Shown in pieces: positions 10,109 through 18,679 of a DNA stretch of 35,809 nt. The notes below the pieces were generated by a model. It made no database searches and had not been told where the DNA came from. It saw nothing but the letters and a program-made list of their open reading frames with translations. Within the stretch, counting starts at the first letter, position 1, and each line of letters begins with the position of its first letter. Made by a program: the position numbers and the translations under genes. This DNA is from Alphaproteobacteria bacterium (GTDB lineage: Bacteria > Pseudomonadota > Alphaproteobacteria > Acetobacterales > Acetobacteraceae): positions 1-35,809 of the forward strand of contig JAFKFI010000079.1 of NCBI GenBank assembly GCA_017307285.1. The letters run 5' to 3'.

Positions 10109-10762
10109 GTGATCGGAACGTTGCTGCTGGACCTCGACGGCACCCTGGTCGACTCCGTGCCCGACCTCGCGGCGTCCCTCAACCGGCTGATGGCGGCGCG
10201 CCGCCTCGCCCGCTTCTCGGAAGCGGAGACAGCCGCAATGGTGGGAGACGGGGCAAGAAAGCTGGTCGAGCGCGCCTTCGCTGCCCGTGGACACTCCGCC
10301 GACGAGGCGGCGATCGACGCGTTCCTGTCCGACTACGGCGCGCACCTCGCCGCAGCCACCCGCCCCTATCCCGGCGTGGAGACCACGCTGCGAGCCATGA
10401 CCGAGGCTGGCTGGCAGCTCGCCGTCTGCACCAACAAGCCCGAAGCGATGGCCCGTGAATTGCTGGCCAAGCTCGGCCTCGCCGACCTGTTCCGCGCGAT
10501 CGGCGGCGGCGACAGCTTCGGCACGCGCAAACCCGACCCGGCGCACCTCCTCGCCACCTTGCGGGCGGCCGGAGGAACGCCGCATCGTGCGGTGATGGCG
10601 GGTGATCATGCCAATGACGTGATGGCCGCTGCCGGCGCCGGGCTGCCCTGCATCTTCGCCGACTGGGGCTATGGCCCGCCGGAGATGGCGCGGGGCGCCG
10701 CGGCAGTCGCCGAACGCTTCGCCGACCTGCCGCCGGTCGCCGCGCGCCTGCTCTCCCCCTGA
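10109..10762 (+). CDS. gph: Phosphoglycolate phosphatase, HAD superfamily
   Basis: A 217-residue HAD-family phosphatase with all four motifs: the nucleophile DLDGTLVDS at 8-16, ICTNKP-type motif II (AVCTNKP), the lysine in GTRKPDP, and MAGDHANDV as motif IV. The helical cap follows motif I, as in Gph. It removes 2-phosphoglycolate produced by DNA repair or Rubisco oxygenation. It starts with GTG at 10109, preceded by CGGAG at a normal distance; this start places motif I at the very N-terminus, as expected. Its divergent position next to glmU is an arrangement seen in other alphaproteobacteria. A related HAD phosphatase specificity cannot be excluded. Confidence 0.85.
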   Translation: MIGTLLLDLDGTLVDSVPDLAASLNRLMAARRLARFSEAETAAMVGDGARKLVERAFAARGHSADEAAIDAFLSDYGAHLAAATRPYPGVETTLRAMTEAGWQLAVCTNKPEAMARELLAKLGLADLFRAIGGGDSFGTRKPDPAHLLATLRAAGGTPHRAVMAGDHANDVMAAAGAGLPCIFADWGYGPPEMARGAAAVAERFADLPPVAARLLSP

Positions 10763-10764
10763 CC

Positions 10765-11571
10765 CTATCGAGCCGATGCGCCGCGCACGGGTCCACTACC
10801 AGCTTCGGTCAAGTACATTGTCGCGATCCCGAACCAGCGCGTCTCGAACTCGATCCGCACCGGAATGGGCGGCACGCCCGGCGTGATTTGTGCGAGCCAA
10901 GCAGAGCCATGCCGGGGCCGGCGCAGCTCCGGCTGATCGGCGTCGCGCAGGAAGCCGGCGAGCAGGCGTCCCTCGAAATCGCAGCGCAAGGCGCGGCCCG
11001 TAAAGACCGAGCGGGTGCTGGGCGGCAACACCTCCTCGCCCACGGTGCGGGCTACGAGGTCCATCGCGCGCCGCCCGTCGAACGTGGTCGCCTGCCCCTC
11101 GCACCGGTTGGTCCGCGCGACGCGCCGGATCAACATGGCAATGGCACTCAGCGCGTCCATCGAATTCGCCTGCAGCGCAGCGGGCACCGGCTCGCGCTCC
11201 TCGTCGTTCGGCGGCAGCAGGCTGCGCACCAGGGGCTGTCCGGCGATGTAGTCGATCAGCGTCTGCCGGGCACGGCCGCCCCACATGCCCTCCCCGGCGA
11301 AGCGCCTCGGCGCCGGACGATCGCCCCGCCACTCTCCCTCGACGTTGGATTGCTGGCGTCCCCCGTAGAGCCAGCCGACCAGGCCCGTAGTGTGGAATGA
11401 AAGGTCGATCCGGTAGTCGCTCGGCCCGAGCGCAAACCCGGTCTTCAACACCGCCACTGGCACGCCAGCCGCGTAGATCTCGTAGCCCGCGCGCTGCTCC
11501 GGCGCCGGCTGCGCGCTAGCGGCCAGCGGGAACAGCAGGCCTCCGACGAGGAGAGGCAGACAGGCGCGCAT
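10765..11571 (-). CDS. DUF3108 domain periplasmic protein
   Basis: A 268-residue exported protein. The chosen start gives a textbook signal peptide (MRACLPLLVGGLLFPLAASA) with cleavage after Ala-Ser-Ala. The mature part begins with GYEIYAAGVPVAVLKTGF and contains the beta-rich DUF3108 pattern seen in many alphaproteobacteria (YRIDLSFHTTGLVGWLYGG, later RIEFETRWFGIATMYL). Its molecular function is unknown; an outer-envelope or lipid-related role is only suspected in the family. The start is not firm: GGAGGG touches the ATG at 11571, and further in-frame starts exist at 11595 and 11625. It converges with gph with two bases between the stops. Confidence 0.75.
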   Translation of the reverse strand: MRACLPLLVGGLLFPLAASAQPAPEQRAGYEIYAAGVPVAVLKTGFALGPSDYRIDLSFHTTGLVGWLYGGRQQSNVEGEWRGDRPAPRRFAGEGMWGGRARQTLIDYIAGQPLVRSLLPPNDEEREPVPAALQANSMDALSAIAMLIRRVARTNRCEGQATTFDGRRAMDLVARTVGEEVLPPSTRSVFTGRALRCDFEGRLLAGFLRDADQPELRRPRHGSAWLAQITPGVPPIPVRIEFETRWFGIATMYLTEAGSGPVRGASAR

Positions 11572-11697
11572 CCCTCCAGTTTCTCGCCACGCCATGTCCC
11601 GCGCAATGGCTTCGTTCCCGCGCACGATGCCCGCTTGAGAAACCCGCCCCTTGCACGGCGGCGCCCAAACTCTTAGGAAGCGGCGAGATGGTGGCCC

Positions 11698-11772
11698 GGG
11701 TGCGTAGCTCAGCGGGAGAGCATCGCCTTCACACGGCGGGGGTCACAGGTTCAATCCCTGTCGCACCCACCA
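11698..11772 (+). tRNA. tRNA-Val (anticodon CAC)
   Basis: A complete cloverleaf is readable. The acceptor arms GGGTGCG (11698-11704) and CGCACCC (11762-11768) pair perfectly. The D arm is GCTC...GAGC, the anticodon stem TCGCC/GGCGG closes a TTCACAC loop, and the T arm is ACAGG-TTCAATC-CCTGT. The discriminator A and the 3' CCA are encoded. The anticodon CAC reads GUG valine codons. A weak promoter-like pair lies upstream (TTGCAC at 11651 and TAGGAA at 11674). No duplicate of the tRNA 3' end that would signal an integrated element was noticed. Confidence 0.95.
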
Positions 11773-11938
11773 TCTTTCCACTCAGATCTCAGGCGGGTCG
11801 GCGCCAGCGTCGAGAAACTTTACAGTTGTGTTTTTCCAAAGATATTCCACTCGCTTAATCGATTGATTCAAGTGGGTTTGTACGAACGGCACGAAGCTTG
11901 CATTCTCGTTCCCCGATATAATGTTGGGGAGAAATGAC

Positions 11939-12745
11939 GTGCGTATATCCTTTAGCAAGCCTGCCATCCTCGGCCTCGCCGCCGTCGGACTGACGTTGGG
12001 ATTGGCGCCGTCGGCGAACGCCAATCCGTTCTTGCCGGTGCAGAATCTCACATTTTCCTCGTATACGGGGGTCGCACCCAAGAACAACTTCTCGGCGGTC
12101 AATCCGACCGGCGGCTGGCAGCGCGGCGCCCCTGCGGGCCAGGGAGACCTGGTGTTCATTGACGCGCCCGGCACCGCGACCAGCTTCGTCGGCGGTTACG
12201 GCGTCTATGGTCCCTTCGCCAATCCGCCGCCCGGCGGAAATTTCGTGCAGGCGGACGGCAATCCGGACTTCGAGAGCACGTTCTTCCAGCAGATTTCCGG
12301 CCTGACCATCGGCCAGCAGTACGATCTGAGCTTCTGGCAGGCCGCCGGGCAGCAGCAGGGATTCACCGGTGCGACCACGGAGCAGTGGAGGGTCTTTCTG
12401 GGCAACGACCCCGTCACCCTTACCTGCGGAGGCGGTTCGTGCACAGTCGACCCGAACACCAACGAGGAGCATGACTCGCCCCTCATGAACACCGCGTCGC
12501 AGGGCGTTTCGCCCTGGCAGCAAGTGACCATGACGTTCACCGCGACGGCGGCGAGCGAGGCGCTGACATTCCTGGCCTGGGGCAATGGCGGCAGCACCGT
12601 CAATCTTCCGCCGACGGTGTTCCTCGCCGGCGTCAACTCGCCGGCCGTGCCGGAGCCGGCAACCCTGTCGCTCCTGGGCGTCGGTCTGATCGGGCTTGGC
12701 GGCACCGTCCTGCGGCAGCGCGCCAAGCGCAAAGCGGCGGGCTGA
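11939..12745 (+). CDS. PEP-CTERM sorting domain protein
   Basis: A 268-residue secreted protein. An N-terminal signal peptide (hydrophobic run ILGLAAVGLTLGL, cleavage after SANA) leads into a beta-rich domain of about 200 residues with an Asn/Gly/Pro-rich, low-lysine composition. The C-terminus is the PEP-CTERM tripartite signal: VPEPATLSLLG, a hydrophobic helix, then the basic tail RQRAKRK. Such proteins are cut and anchored by an exosortase linked to exopolysaccharide export; no exosortase is in this window. The GTG at 11939 has GGGGAGA six bases upstream. An ATG at 11921 in the same frame lacks a binding site. The central fold resembles choice-of-anchor beta-sandwich proteins; no enzyme motif is seen. 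Confidence 0.88.
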   Translation: MRISFSKPAILGLAAVGLTLGLAPSANANPFLPVQNLTFSSYTGVAPKNNFSAVNPTGGWQRGAPAGQGDLVFIDAPGTATSFVGGYGVYGPFANPPPGGNFVQADGNPDFESTFFQQISGLTIGQQYDLSFWQAAGQQQGFTGATTEQWRVFLGNDPVTLTCGGGSCTVDPNTNEEHDSPLMNTASQGVSPWQQVTMTFTATAASEALTFLAWGNGGSTVNLPPTVFLAGVNSPAVPEPATLSLLGVGLIGLGGTVLRQRAKRKAAG

Positions 12746-12753
12746 TCCCACTA

Positions 12754-12799
12754 CCGTTCGAGCATCTGGGCGGGATACTCTCGCCCAGATGCGGAACGG
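12754..12799 (+). terminator. Hairpin after the PEP-CTERM gene
   Basis: A perfect 11-base-pair stem, GCATCTGGGCG (12762-12772) with CGCCCAGATGC (12782-12792), is extended by outer arms CCGTTC and GAACGG. It starts nine bases after the stop. There is no long T-run (GGTTGG follows), so it may be a weak terminator or an mRNA-stabilising hairpin. Confidence 0.6.
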
Positions 12800-12834
12800 T
12801 TGGCGGTTCCGCCGGTTGATTGGGATAGCGTTCC

Positions 12835-13698
12835 GTGCCGTCGTTCCTGGACCAGCAGCATCTTCAGGCTTTCCTGCTCAGTGTGGTCCGGCTGTCCGTG
12901 TGGCTGCTGTTGCTCGCCGTCGTCTTCCTGCCGCTCGAGCGTCTGCTCGCGGTGCGTCCACGGAAGATCTTCAGCAAGGGCCTCGCAAGCGACATCGGCT
13001 TCTACTTCATCAGCGGCCTGGTGCCGGCCGTGCTGCTCACTCCGCCACTGACACTCGTCGCCCTAGGGGTGCAAGCCATCATCCCGCCGGGCCTGCACGC
13101 GACGGTCGCCGGCTTGCCGCTCTGGGCACGGATCGCGGGCGCACTGGTGGTGAGCGAGATCGGCTTCTATTGGGGCCATCGCTGGGCGCACGAGATCCCC
13201 CTGCTGTGGCGCTTCCATTCGATTCACCATCACCCGACGGAAGTATATTTCCTAGTCAGCGCCCGCGCCCATCCGGTCGACAACGTGTTCATCCGGCTGT
13301 GCGGGCTCATTCCGGTCTATATCCTCGGACTGGCTACTCCGCTCACCCCGTCGGGCGGCGCGGTGTCCGCGCTCCTCGTGCTGCTGTTCATCGTGTGGGG
13401 CTTCCTTATCCACGCCAATGTGCGCTGGCGCCTGGGGCCGCTGGAATGGCTGATTTCCACCCCGGGCTTCCATCATTGGCACCATACCCTGCCCGAGCCG
13501 CGGGACCGGAACTATGCGTCCATGCTGCCCTGCATGGATTGGCTTTTCGGCACCCTGCACCTGCCCCACAATGAATGGCCCTCGGCCTACGGCATCGATA
13601 CGAAGTTGCCCGACTCGTTGGCTGGCCAATTGCTGCATCCGTTCCGGGCGCAGCCATCGCGGGTCGCGGCGCCGGAATCCGCCACGGCGGATCCTTAG
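12835..13698 (+). CDS. Sterol desaturase / fatty acid hydroxylase family protein
   Basis: A 287-residue integral membrane protein with the di-iron histidine clusters of this superfamily: HRWAH (His115-x3-His119), HSIHH (His128-x2-His131-His132) and, near the C-terminus, HHWHH followed by TLPEPRDRNY. About four to five hydrophobic helices surround them. Members hydroxylate or desaturate lipids such as sterols, hopanoid or ceramide-like chains and alkylglycerols; the substrate cannot be told. It starts with GTG at 12835 with no strong binding site, so the start is tentative. The gene stands alone between the hairpin after the PEP-CTERM gene and a glycosyltransferase-like gene. Confidence 0.85.
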   Translation: MPSFLDQQHLQAFLLSVVRLSVWLLLLAVVFLPLERLLAVRPRKIFSKGLASDIGFYFISGLVPAVLLTPPLTLVALGVQAIIPPGLHATVAGLPLWARIAGALVVSEIGFYWGHRWAHEIPLLWRFHSIHHHPTEVYFLVSARAHPVDNVFIRLCGLIPVYILGLATPLTPSGGAVSALLVLLFIVWGFLIHANVRWRLGPLEWLISTPGFHHWHHTLPEPRDRNYASMLPCMDWLFGTLHLPHNEWPSAYGIDTKLPDSLAGQLLHPFRAQPSRVAAPESATADP

Positions 13699-13827
13699 CG
13701 GGCCAGGCCACCTGTCGGTCTCAAAAAGAGCACCCCACGCTTCCATCCGGCCGGACGTTCAGGGCTTGGCAAGCATTCCCGGCTAGAAACTGTGCGCTCC
13801 TGTTCCTGCCGGATACACGGAGACCGC

Positions 13828-14739
13828 ATGTTCTACGGATGGAGGCGTAAATATCGAACGCGCCGCTTCAATCGGCAGATCAGCGGAATTCTGGAAACGC
13901 GGCCGATCCATGTCGTGGATGCTCGCTGGATCATCGTGAGCATGGTGTTCTCGCGTGACCTGATGATGTATCTGGTGTGCATCAAGGCCTTCTATCGCCG
14001 CATGGGCGGAGGGCGGATCGTAGCCATTATTCCCGTCGACTTGCCGCAATCGCAGATATCGTTGCTACGACGACACATAGAGGGCATCGAACTGCAAGTC
14101 ATCGATGAAATTGATACTGGTGTCTGCCAGCGCGGCGGGACATGGGAGCGGCTGGTCTACTGCCTGGATCGGTCGGAGGACAGTTACGTCATCCAGCTCG
14201 ATTCCGATGTACTTGCGTTTGGCCGAGATTTGAGCGAGGTGCTGAGTTTCGCCAATGGAAATGTGCCGTTTGCGATGTCGGACGACGCGCAGATCGTCCC
14301 CATGCGCGACGTCGTCCGTTGGGCACAACAGCATATGGAGAACGACCATATCGGGCACGCGACGGCGCGCGCCTTCGGCCGTTATCCCGGCGCCGACGGG
14401 CTCCGTTATGTTCACGGATCCTCCGGCTTCACCGGGTTCGCCCGAGGCGGCAAGCGACGACGGGAGATCGAGGCCTTTCATCAAAACATGTCGGAACTCA
14501 TGGGTCCGCGTTGGACCGAGTGGGGCACCGAGCAATGCGCCTCGAACTTCGCGATCGCCAACTCGCCTGGCGCAGTCACCCTGCCCTACCCGGCCTATTC
14601 CAGCTTTCATCCCGAAGGCCCGCGGATGGAGGCCAAGTGCCTGCACTTCATCGGCAGTCATCGCTTCAAGGAGGATTTCTTCGCCGGTCGGGCACGCGAG
14701 GAGATCCGACGCACGATGAAACCGGGAAAGTCGATCTGA
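13828..14739 (+). CDS. Putative glycosyltransferase with DxD motif
   Basis: A 303-residue soluble protein with a GT-A-like layout. An N-terminal alpha/beta region (RWIIVSMVFSRDLMMYLVC) leads to VIQLDSDVLAFG, where Asp115-Ser-Asp117 forms a DxD metal/nucleotide-sugar site. It is followed by a GSSGFTGFARG loop and WTEWGTEQCASNFAIANSP, a segment I associate with hypothetical transferases of this type. The start at 13828 (MFYGWRR) has GGAG six bases upstream; twelve earlier codons in the open frame have none. Sugar donor and acceptor are unknown; a role in polysaccharide or lipid decoration is a guess. It converges with the SnoaL-like gene 11 bases downstream. Confidence 0.6.
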   Translation: MFYGWRRKYRTRRFNRQISGILETRPIHVVDARWIIVSMVFSRDLMMYLVCIKAFYRRMGGGRIVAIIPVDLPQSQISLLRRHIEGIELQVIDEIDTGVCQRGGTWERLVYCLDRSEDSYVIQLDSDVLAFGRDLSEVLSFANGNVPFAMSDDAQIVPMRDVVRWAQQHMENDHIGHATARAFGRYPGADGLRYVHGSSGFTGFARGGKRRREIEAFHQNMSELMGPRWTEWGTEQCASNFAIANSPGAVTLPYPAYSSFHPEGPRMEAKCLHFIGSHRFKEDFFAGRAREEIRRTMKPGKSI

Positions 14740-14750
14740 TCCGCGTGCGC

Positions 14751-15188
14751 TCAGCCTGCTGACGACGCAGGGGCAACCAGGCCGAGCGCGGTCGCGAAAC
14801 CGAGCCGGTCCCACTCGTTCCATCCCTCCACGATCCGCCCATCCTCGACCCGGGCGATGGTCATTCCCGTCACGCGCAATGCGCGCCCGGTTGCCCGCAC
14901 CCCGAGGTGATCGCCGGTGTGCGTGAGCGTCGCGGTCCAACGGCAGGCCGCCATCGGCCCGGATGCGACCACATCGTCGACCTTGAACCGGATATCGGGG
15001 CAGGCACCGCGCAGCTTATCGTAGAAGGGCCGGAATCCCGCCGGGCCGACGCAGCCTTGGCCGGTTTCATCCAGGCCATGCGCCACCGCGTCCGGCGCCA
15101 GATAGGTGTCGATCAAATCGGAACGGCCGCCGCTCCAGACATCCTCGAACCAGTGCCGCAGCACCGCTTCCGCGCTCCTCGCCGCCAT
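14751..15188 (-). CDS. SnoaL-like / ester cyclase family protein
   Basis: A 145-residue NTF2-fold protein with the usual SnoaL-like pattern: a helical start (AEAVLRHWFEDVWSGG), then DLIDTYLAPDAVAHG, GPAGFRPFYDKLRGACPDIRFKVDDVVASG, and strands ending RVEDGRIVEGWNEWDRLG. Members include polyketide cyclases and many small-molecule hydrolases or isomerases; the true reaction here is unknown. The open frame extends far upstream through the opposite-strand hydratase gene, but the start at 15188 (MAARSAEAV) has GGGGGAA seven bases before it and matches the family N-terminus. It is divergent from the enoyl-CoA hydratase gene, sharing a 108-base control region. Confidence 0.82.
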   Translation of the reverse strand: MAARSAEAVLRHWFEDVWSGGRSDLIDTYLAPDAVAHGLDETGQGCVGPAGFRPFYDKLRGACPDIRFKVDDVVASGPMAACRWTATLTHTGDHLGVRATGRALRVTGMTIARVEDGRIVEGWNEWDRLGFATALGLVAPASSAG

Positions 15189-15296
15189 CGTTCGGTTCCC
15201 CCGAATTCGTTGCGTGCACGAGTATGCGTCAGTGCAGCGGATTTTGCACCAACCATGAAGCCGAGGCAGCATGGTGGGGCCATAAGGGAGCATTCG

Positions 15297-16052
15297 ATGC
15301 CGATCGAGATCAGCGAGCACGGGCCGCACATCGTGGTCGTGACGATCGAGAACCAGCCGCGCCGCAACGCGATGTCCCGTGCGATGCTGGGCGAGATCGC
15401 CGCGCTGTGGGACCGGCTGGAGAACTCGGCCTGCCGCTGCGTGGTGATCACCGGCGCGGGCGACCGGGCATTCACCTCGGGCGCTGACCTCTCCGGCGAT
15501 CTGAGCGCCGGGCCGGAGATGGCGCGCATGGTGAACCGGGCGCTGCTGAAGAACTCGACCTTCTCGCGGCCGATCGTCGCCGCCGTGAATGGCGACTGCA
15601 TCGCCGGTGGGATCGAGCTGCTGCTCTCGACGGATATCCGCGCCGCCGTCCCCGCCGCGCGCTTCGGGCTCACTGAGGTGAAGTGGTCGATCTACCCGTT
15701 CGGAGGGGCCACGGTGAAGCTCATCCATCAGATCGGCTACGTGCACGCGATGGACTTGCTGCTCACGGGCAAGCTCATCGACGCGCAGGCCGCCGAGCGG
15801 ATCAACCTGGTCAACCTGGTCCTCCCGCCAGACCGGCTGATGCGCTGGGCGCTCGAGACGGCGGAGGCGATCGCGGCGAACAGCCCGTCGGCGGTGCAGG
15901 CGGTCAAGCAGCAGATCAGCGCCAGCATCGCGGATTATGCGCAAAGCCGCGAGGCGCTCGAGCAGGAGCTCGGCGACCGGGTGCGCGCCAGCCCCCACTT
16001 CAAGGAGGGGATTGCCGCATTCCTGGAAAAGCGCCCTCCCAACTATTCCTAA
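15297..16052 (+). CDS. Enoyl-CoA hydratase/isomerase family protein
   Basis: A 251-residue crotonase-fold enzyme. The oxyanion-hole segments are present (AFTSGADL at 58-65 and GDCIAGGIELL at 99-109). The segment FGLTEVKWSIYPFGGA keeps the first catalytic glutamate (Glu127), while the second acidic position reads Asp153 in AMDLLLTGK. Such enzymes hydrate or isomerise enoyl-CoA thioesters, but the family is broad and includes hydrolases and decarboxylases. The start at 15297 has AAGGGAG upstream; the longer open frame is antisense to the SnoaL-like gene and was discarded. An aldo-keto reductase gene follows 48 bases later on the same strand. Confidence 0.88.
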   Translation: MPIEISEHGPHIVVVTIENQPRRNAMSRAMLGEIAALWDRLENSACRCVVITGAGDRAFTSGADLSGDLSAGPEMARMVNRALLKNSTFSRPIVAAVNGDCIAGGIELLLSTDIRAAVPAARFGLTEVKWSIYPFGGATVKLIHQIGYVHAMDLLLTGKLIDAQAAERINLVNLVLPPDRLMRWALETAEAIAANSPSAVQAVKQQISASIADYAQSREALEQELGDRVRASPHFKEGIAAFLEKRPPNYS

Positions 16053-16100
16053 GCCGACATCGCGCTCAAACTATCACACACACTCAGCAGGAGAGGCGGC

Positions 16101-17048
16101 ATGGAGAAGCGGAAGCTCGGCAACTCGGGGCTCGAGATCGCGCCGTTGGCGTTCGGCGGCAACGTGTTCGGCTGGACCGCCGACGAAGCGACCTCGTTCG
16201 CCCTGCTCGACGCGTTCGTCGCCGGCGGCTTCAACTTCATCGACACGGCCGACGTCTATTCGCGCTGGCACCCCGGCAACCAGGGCGGCGAGAGCGAGAC
16301 CATCATCGGCAAGTGGCTCAAGAGCCGCGGCGGGCGCGACAAGGTGGTGATCGGCACCAAGGTCGGCATCGAGATGGGGCCGGGCCAGAAGGGGCTGTCG
16401 AGCGCCTACATCACGAGAGAGGTCGAAGCGTCCCTCAAGCGGCTGCAGACCGACTACATCGACCTCTACATGTCCCATCGCGACGATCCCGACACGCCGC
16501 TGGTCGAGACACTGGAGACCTTCGCGGGGCTGATCAAGGCCGGCAAGGTGCGCGCGATCGGCGCCTCCAACTACTCCGCCGAACGGCTCAAGGAGGCGCT
16601 GGACACCAGCGCACGACATGCCCTGCCGCGCTACGAGAGCCTGCAACCGATGTACAGCATCGCCGAGCGCGGTGAGTTCGAGGGCTATCTGGAAGTGCTA
16701 TGCCAGCGCGAGAATATCGGCGTCATCTGCTACTACTCGCTGGCCAGCGGCTTTCTCACCGGCAAATACCGCTCGAAGGCCGACGCCGCCAACCGCGCGC
16801 GCGGCTCACGGGTGGAGAAATACCTCAACGAGCGCGGCTCCCGCATCCTCGCAGCACTCGACGAGGTCGCGGGGCGGTATGGGGCGAAACCGAGCCAAGT
16901 CGCCCTCGCCTGGCTCATCGCGCGGCCCAGCGTCACCGCGCCAATCGCAAGTGCCACGAGCCTCGATCAGCTCCAGGAGATCATGAAGGCACCCACGCTG
17001 AAGCTCGACAAGGACGCGATCGAGCGGATCGACGCGGCCAGCCGGTAG
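16101..17048 (+). CDS. Aldo/keto reductase
   Basis: A 315-residue NADPH-dependent aldo/keto reductase with the full catalytic tetrad: Asp48 in FIDTADVYS, Tyr53, Lys87 in IGTKVG and His126 in YMSHRDD. GASNYS and SLASGFLTGKY are the further family blocks, and the C-terminal cofactor region ends with APIASATSLDQL. It resembles the YajO/Tas-like or IolS-type bacterial subgroup of about 315 residues that reduces small aldehydes or sugars. CAGGAGAGG is placed well before the ATG. It probably shares an operon with the hydratase-like gene upstream and the small membrane protein eight bases downstream. Confidence 0.93.
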   Translation: MEKRKLGNSGLEIAPLAFGGNVFGWTADEATSFALLDAFVAGGFNFIDTADVYSRWHPGNQGGESETIIGKWLKSRGGRDKVVIGTKVGIEMGPGQKGLSSAYITREVEASLKRLQTDYIDLYMSHRDDPDTPLVETLETFAGLIKAGKVRAIGASNYSAERLKEALDTSARHALPRYESLQPMYSIAERGEFEGYLEVLCQRENIGVICYYSLASGFLTGKYRSKADAANRARGSRVEKYLNERGSRILAALDEVAGRYGAKPSQVALAWLIARPSVTAPIASATSLDQLQEIMKAPTLKLDKDAIERIDAASR

Positions 17049-17056
17049 GTCGCGCC

Positions 17057-17317
17057 ATGACGCTGCCGCCGGTCGATCCATTGCTGGCGGCCGGCGTCGC
17101 GCTTTCCACGATGGCGACCGACGCCGTCTATGTGCAGTTCAACGCCGCCGTGTCGGCGCGTCGGCGTCTGGGTGCGGCGAATTGGAGCAGCATCTGGTAC
17201 CTGCTGAGCGCCTTCGCGGTCATCAGCTACACGCAATCCTGGATCTACGTGGTGTTCGCCGCCGCCGGATCGTGGCTCGGCGCGTTCCTGTCGATGACCT
17301 GGCTCAGGAACCGATAG
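17057..17317 (+). CDS. Small membrane protein, unknown function
   Basis: An 86-residue protein with two clear hydrophobic helices (about 42-55 and 58-78) and a moderately hydrophobic N-terminal segment (LLAAGVALSTMATDAVYVQF). I do not name a family. It starts eight bases after the aldo/keto reductase stop on the same strand, so it is likely the third gene of that operon. Confidence 0.6.
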   Translation: MTLPPVDPLLAAGVALSTMATDAVYVQFNAAVSARRRLGAANWSSIWYLLSAFAVISYTQSWIYVVFAAAGSWLGAFLSMTWLRNR

Positions 17318-17485
17318 TCGCTGTTTCAGGCGGCAGGCCGCTGAGAGGGATCAGCGCAACGCGGCAATGCGCATCTCTCCGATTTGGCTCGCGCAAGGGC
17401 TGCAGAGTGGTGTTCGCGCTGAGACCACTTGCCGACGGGGCTGGCTGCGCGTTCAAATGGGGTGGCGAACTGCGGGTCTCGTCTA

Positions 17486-18475
17486 ATGGCAGACGGTGTC
17501 TCGTTCAAATACGAATCCTTCGACACCAACGGCGTGCCGCCGCACGAACGGTTCGCGTTCTGGCGCGACTGCTGCATGAGACGCTTCGAGCCGACGGGAC
17601 CGGGCCCTGTCGACAAGCCGTTCGGTGCCAGCGTCCGGCGGCTCTTCGGGCCGACCGGCGCGTTCACCTCTGTCCGCGTAAGCTCCTCGGGCGTCCGGCG
17701 GACGGCGCGGATGTGTCGTGCAGACGACGTTGACGACATCGTTGTCGGCATCGGATTTGGAAGCGGGGGAAATGGCTGGCTCGGCAATCCCGACCGAACC
17801 TTCCGCCAGGCGAGCCGCGAGGTCCGCCTGTTCGACTACTACAGCCAGCCAAGCGTGACCGAGTGGGCCGGTCAGGAGCACCGAGGGCTTTTCGTTGACC
17901 TTCCGCGGACCGCCTTCGATGCTCGCACGCTGGGTCGCATTCTGACGGGCGACGGCGCAAGGCTGGCGCCCGGAGGTCTGGCGCCGATGCTGGCCGCGCA
18001 GATGCAAGTGCTGTCGCAGATCGCGCCGGGTCTCGGATCGGCCGACCGTGAGGCGGGATTGCGCGCGGTGCTCGATCTCACGGTGACCGTGCTGCGGCGG
18101 GAGTTCGGCGAGGACTCCGCCGAGAGCGAGGTTTGCGAGGACGGGATGTTCGTTGCGGCGCAGGCGTTGATCCGTCGCCGGTTCGGCTCGCCCGACCTCA
18201 CCCCGGAGACCATCGCCCGTCGGCTCGGTTGCTCGCGCGCGCATCTCTACCGCGTGTTCGGGCGGCACCAGCTCACCGTGGCGGGCTATATCCGGGACAC
18301 GCGGTTGCAACAATGCCGCGCGGCGCTTGCCGCGGCGAGCGCGAGCGAGAAGATCGGCGACATCGCATTCCAATGCGGCTTCGAGAATCCGGTGCACTTC
18401 GCGCGGCTGTTCCGGCAGCGCTTCGGCATGCGGCCGAGCGACGTATTTCGTCGGGGATTGGAGCGGGAGGCCTAG
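17486..18475 (+). CDS. AraC-family transcriptional regulator
   Basis: A 329-residue regulator. The N-terminal half begins with DTNGVPPHERFAFWRDCC, typical of the AraC-binding-like sensor domain (PF14525 type). The C-terminal 100 residues are a double helix-turn-helix domain: LTPETIARRLGCSRAHLYRVF as the first HTH, then KIGDIAFQCGFENPVHFARLFRQRFGMRPSDV as the second, given here in parts (IGDIAFQCGFENP and HFARLFRQRFGMRPSD). The ATG at 17486 gives the usual N-terminus; an earlier ATG in frame (17429) adds 19 atypical residues. Ligand and targets are unknown. The nearest candidates are the cassette 204 bases downstream and the genes just upstream. Confidence 0.9.
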   Translation: MADGVSFKYESFDTNGVPPHERFAFWRDCCMRRFEPTGPGPVDKPFGASVRRLFGPTGAFTSVRVSSSGVRRTARMCRADDVDDIVVGIGFGSGGNGWLGNPDRTFRQASREVRLFDYYSQPSVTEWAGQEHRGLFVDLPRTAFDARTLGRILTGDGARLAPGGLAPMLAAQMQVLSQIAPGLGSADREAGLRAVLDLTVTVLRREFGEDSAESEVCEDGMFVAAQALIRRRFGSPDLTPETIARRLGCSRAHLYRVFGRHQLTVAGYIRDTRLQQCRAALAAASASEKIGDIAFQCGFENPVHFARLFRQRFGMRPSDVFRRGLEREA

Positions 18476-18557
18476 CACCTCCGCCGCTACCCGCCGTCAA
18501 ATCGGTCATCGCTCGCACTATGAGACAAAAACGATAGCCGATTGAGATGCGATCGCT

Positions 18558-18575
18558 AACGGCACGCGTGCCGTT
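18558..18575. promoter_or_regulatory. Perfect 18-base palindrome before the cysteine-protease cassette
   Basis: AACGGCACG (18558-18566) is followed directly by its reverse complement CGTGCCGTT (18567-18575). It lies 104 bases before the first gene of the cassette, and the shorter palindrome GCGATCGC (18549-18556) touches it. No loop separates the arms, so a dimeric protein-binding site is likelier than an RNA hairpin. Confidence 0.4.
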
Positions 18576-18679
18576 TCGGATAGATGGCACGCCCGAAGCC
18601 GCTATGCGAACGCCTTCAAAGGGTCCGCTCCAAGCGCCGACAACGTCAGCGGTCCACTTGCTGCCCGAGGGATTTTGCG

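Noticed and set aside
11698-11772. tRNA-Val as an integration site
   Set aside because: No second copy of the tRNA 3' end and no integrase gene were noticed in the window.
11848-11876. Imperfect palindrome CCACT...AGTGG between the tRNA and the PEP-CTERM gene
   Set aside because: Only the outer five bases pair cleanly, so it is not convincing as an operator or hairpin.
11917-11922. Perfect TATAAT before the PEP-CTERM gene
   Set aside because: Transcription from it would begin inside or after the ribosome-binding site at 11926-11932, and no -35 lies at a proper distance.
15189-15998. Upstream extension of the SnoaL-like gene
   Set aside because: It runs antisense through the enoyl-CoA hydratase gene; a good ribosome site and family N-terminus lie at 15188.
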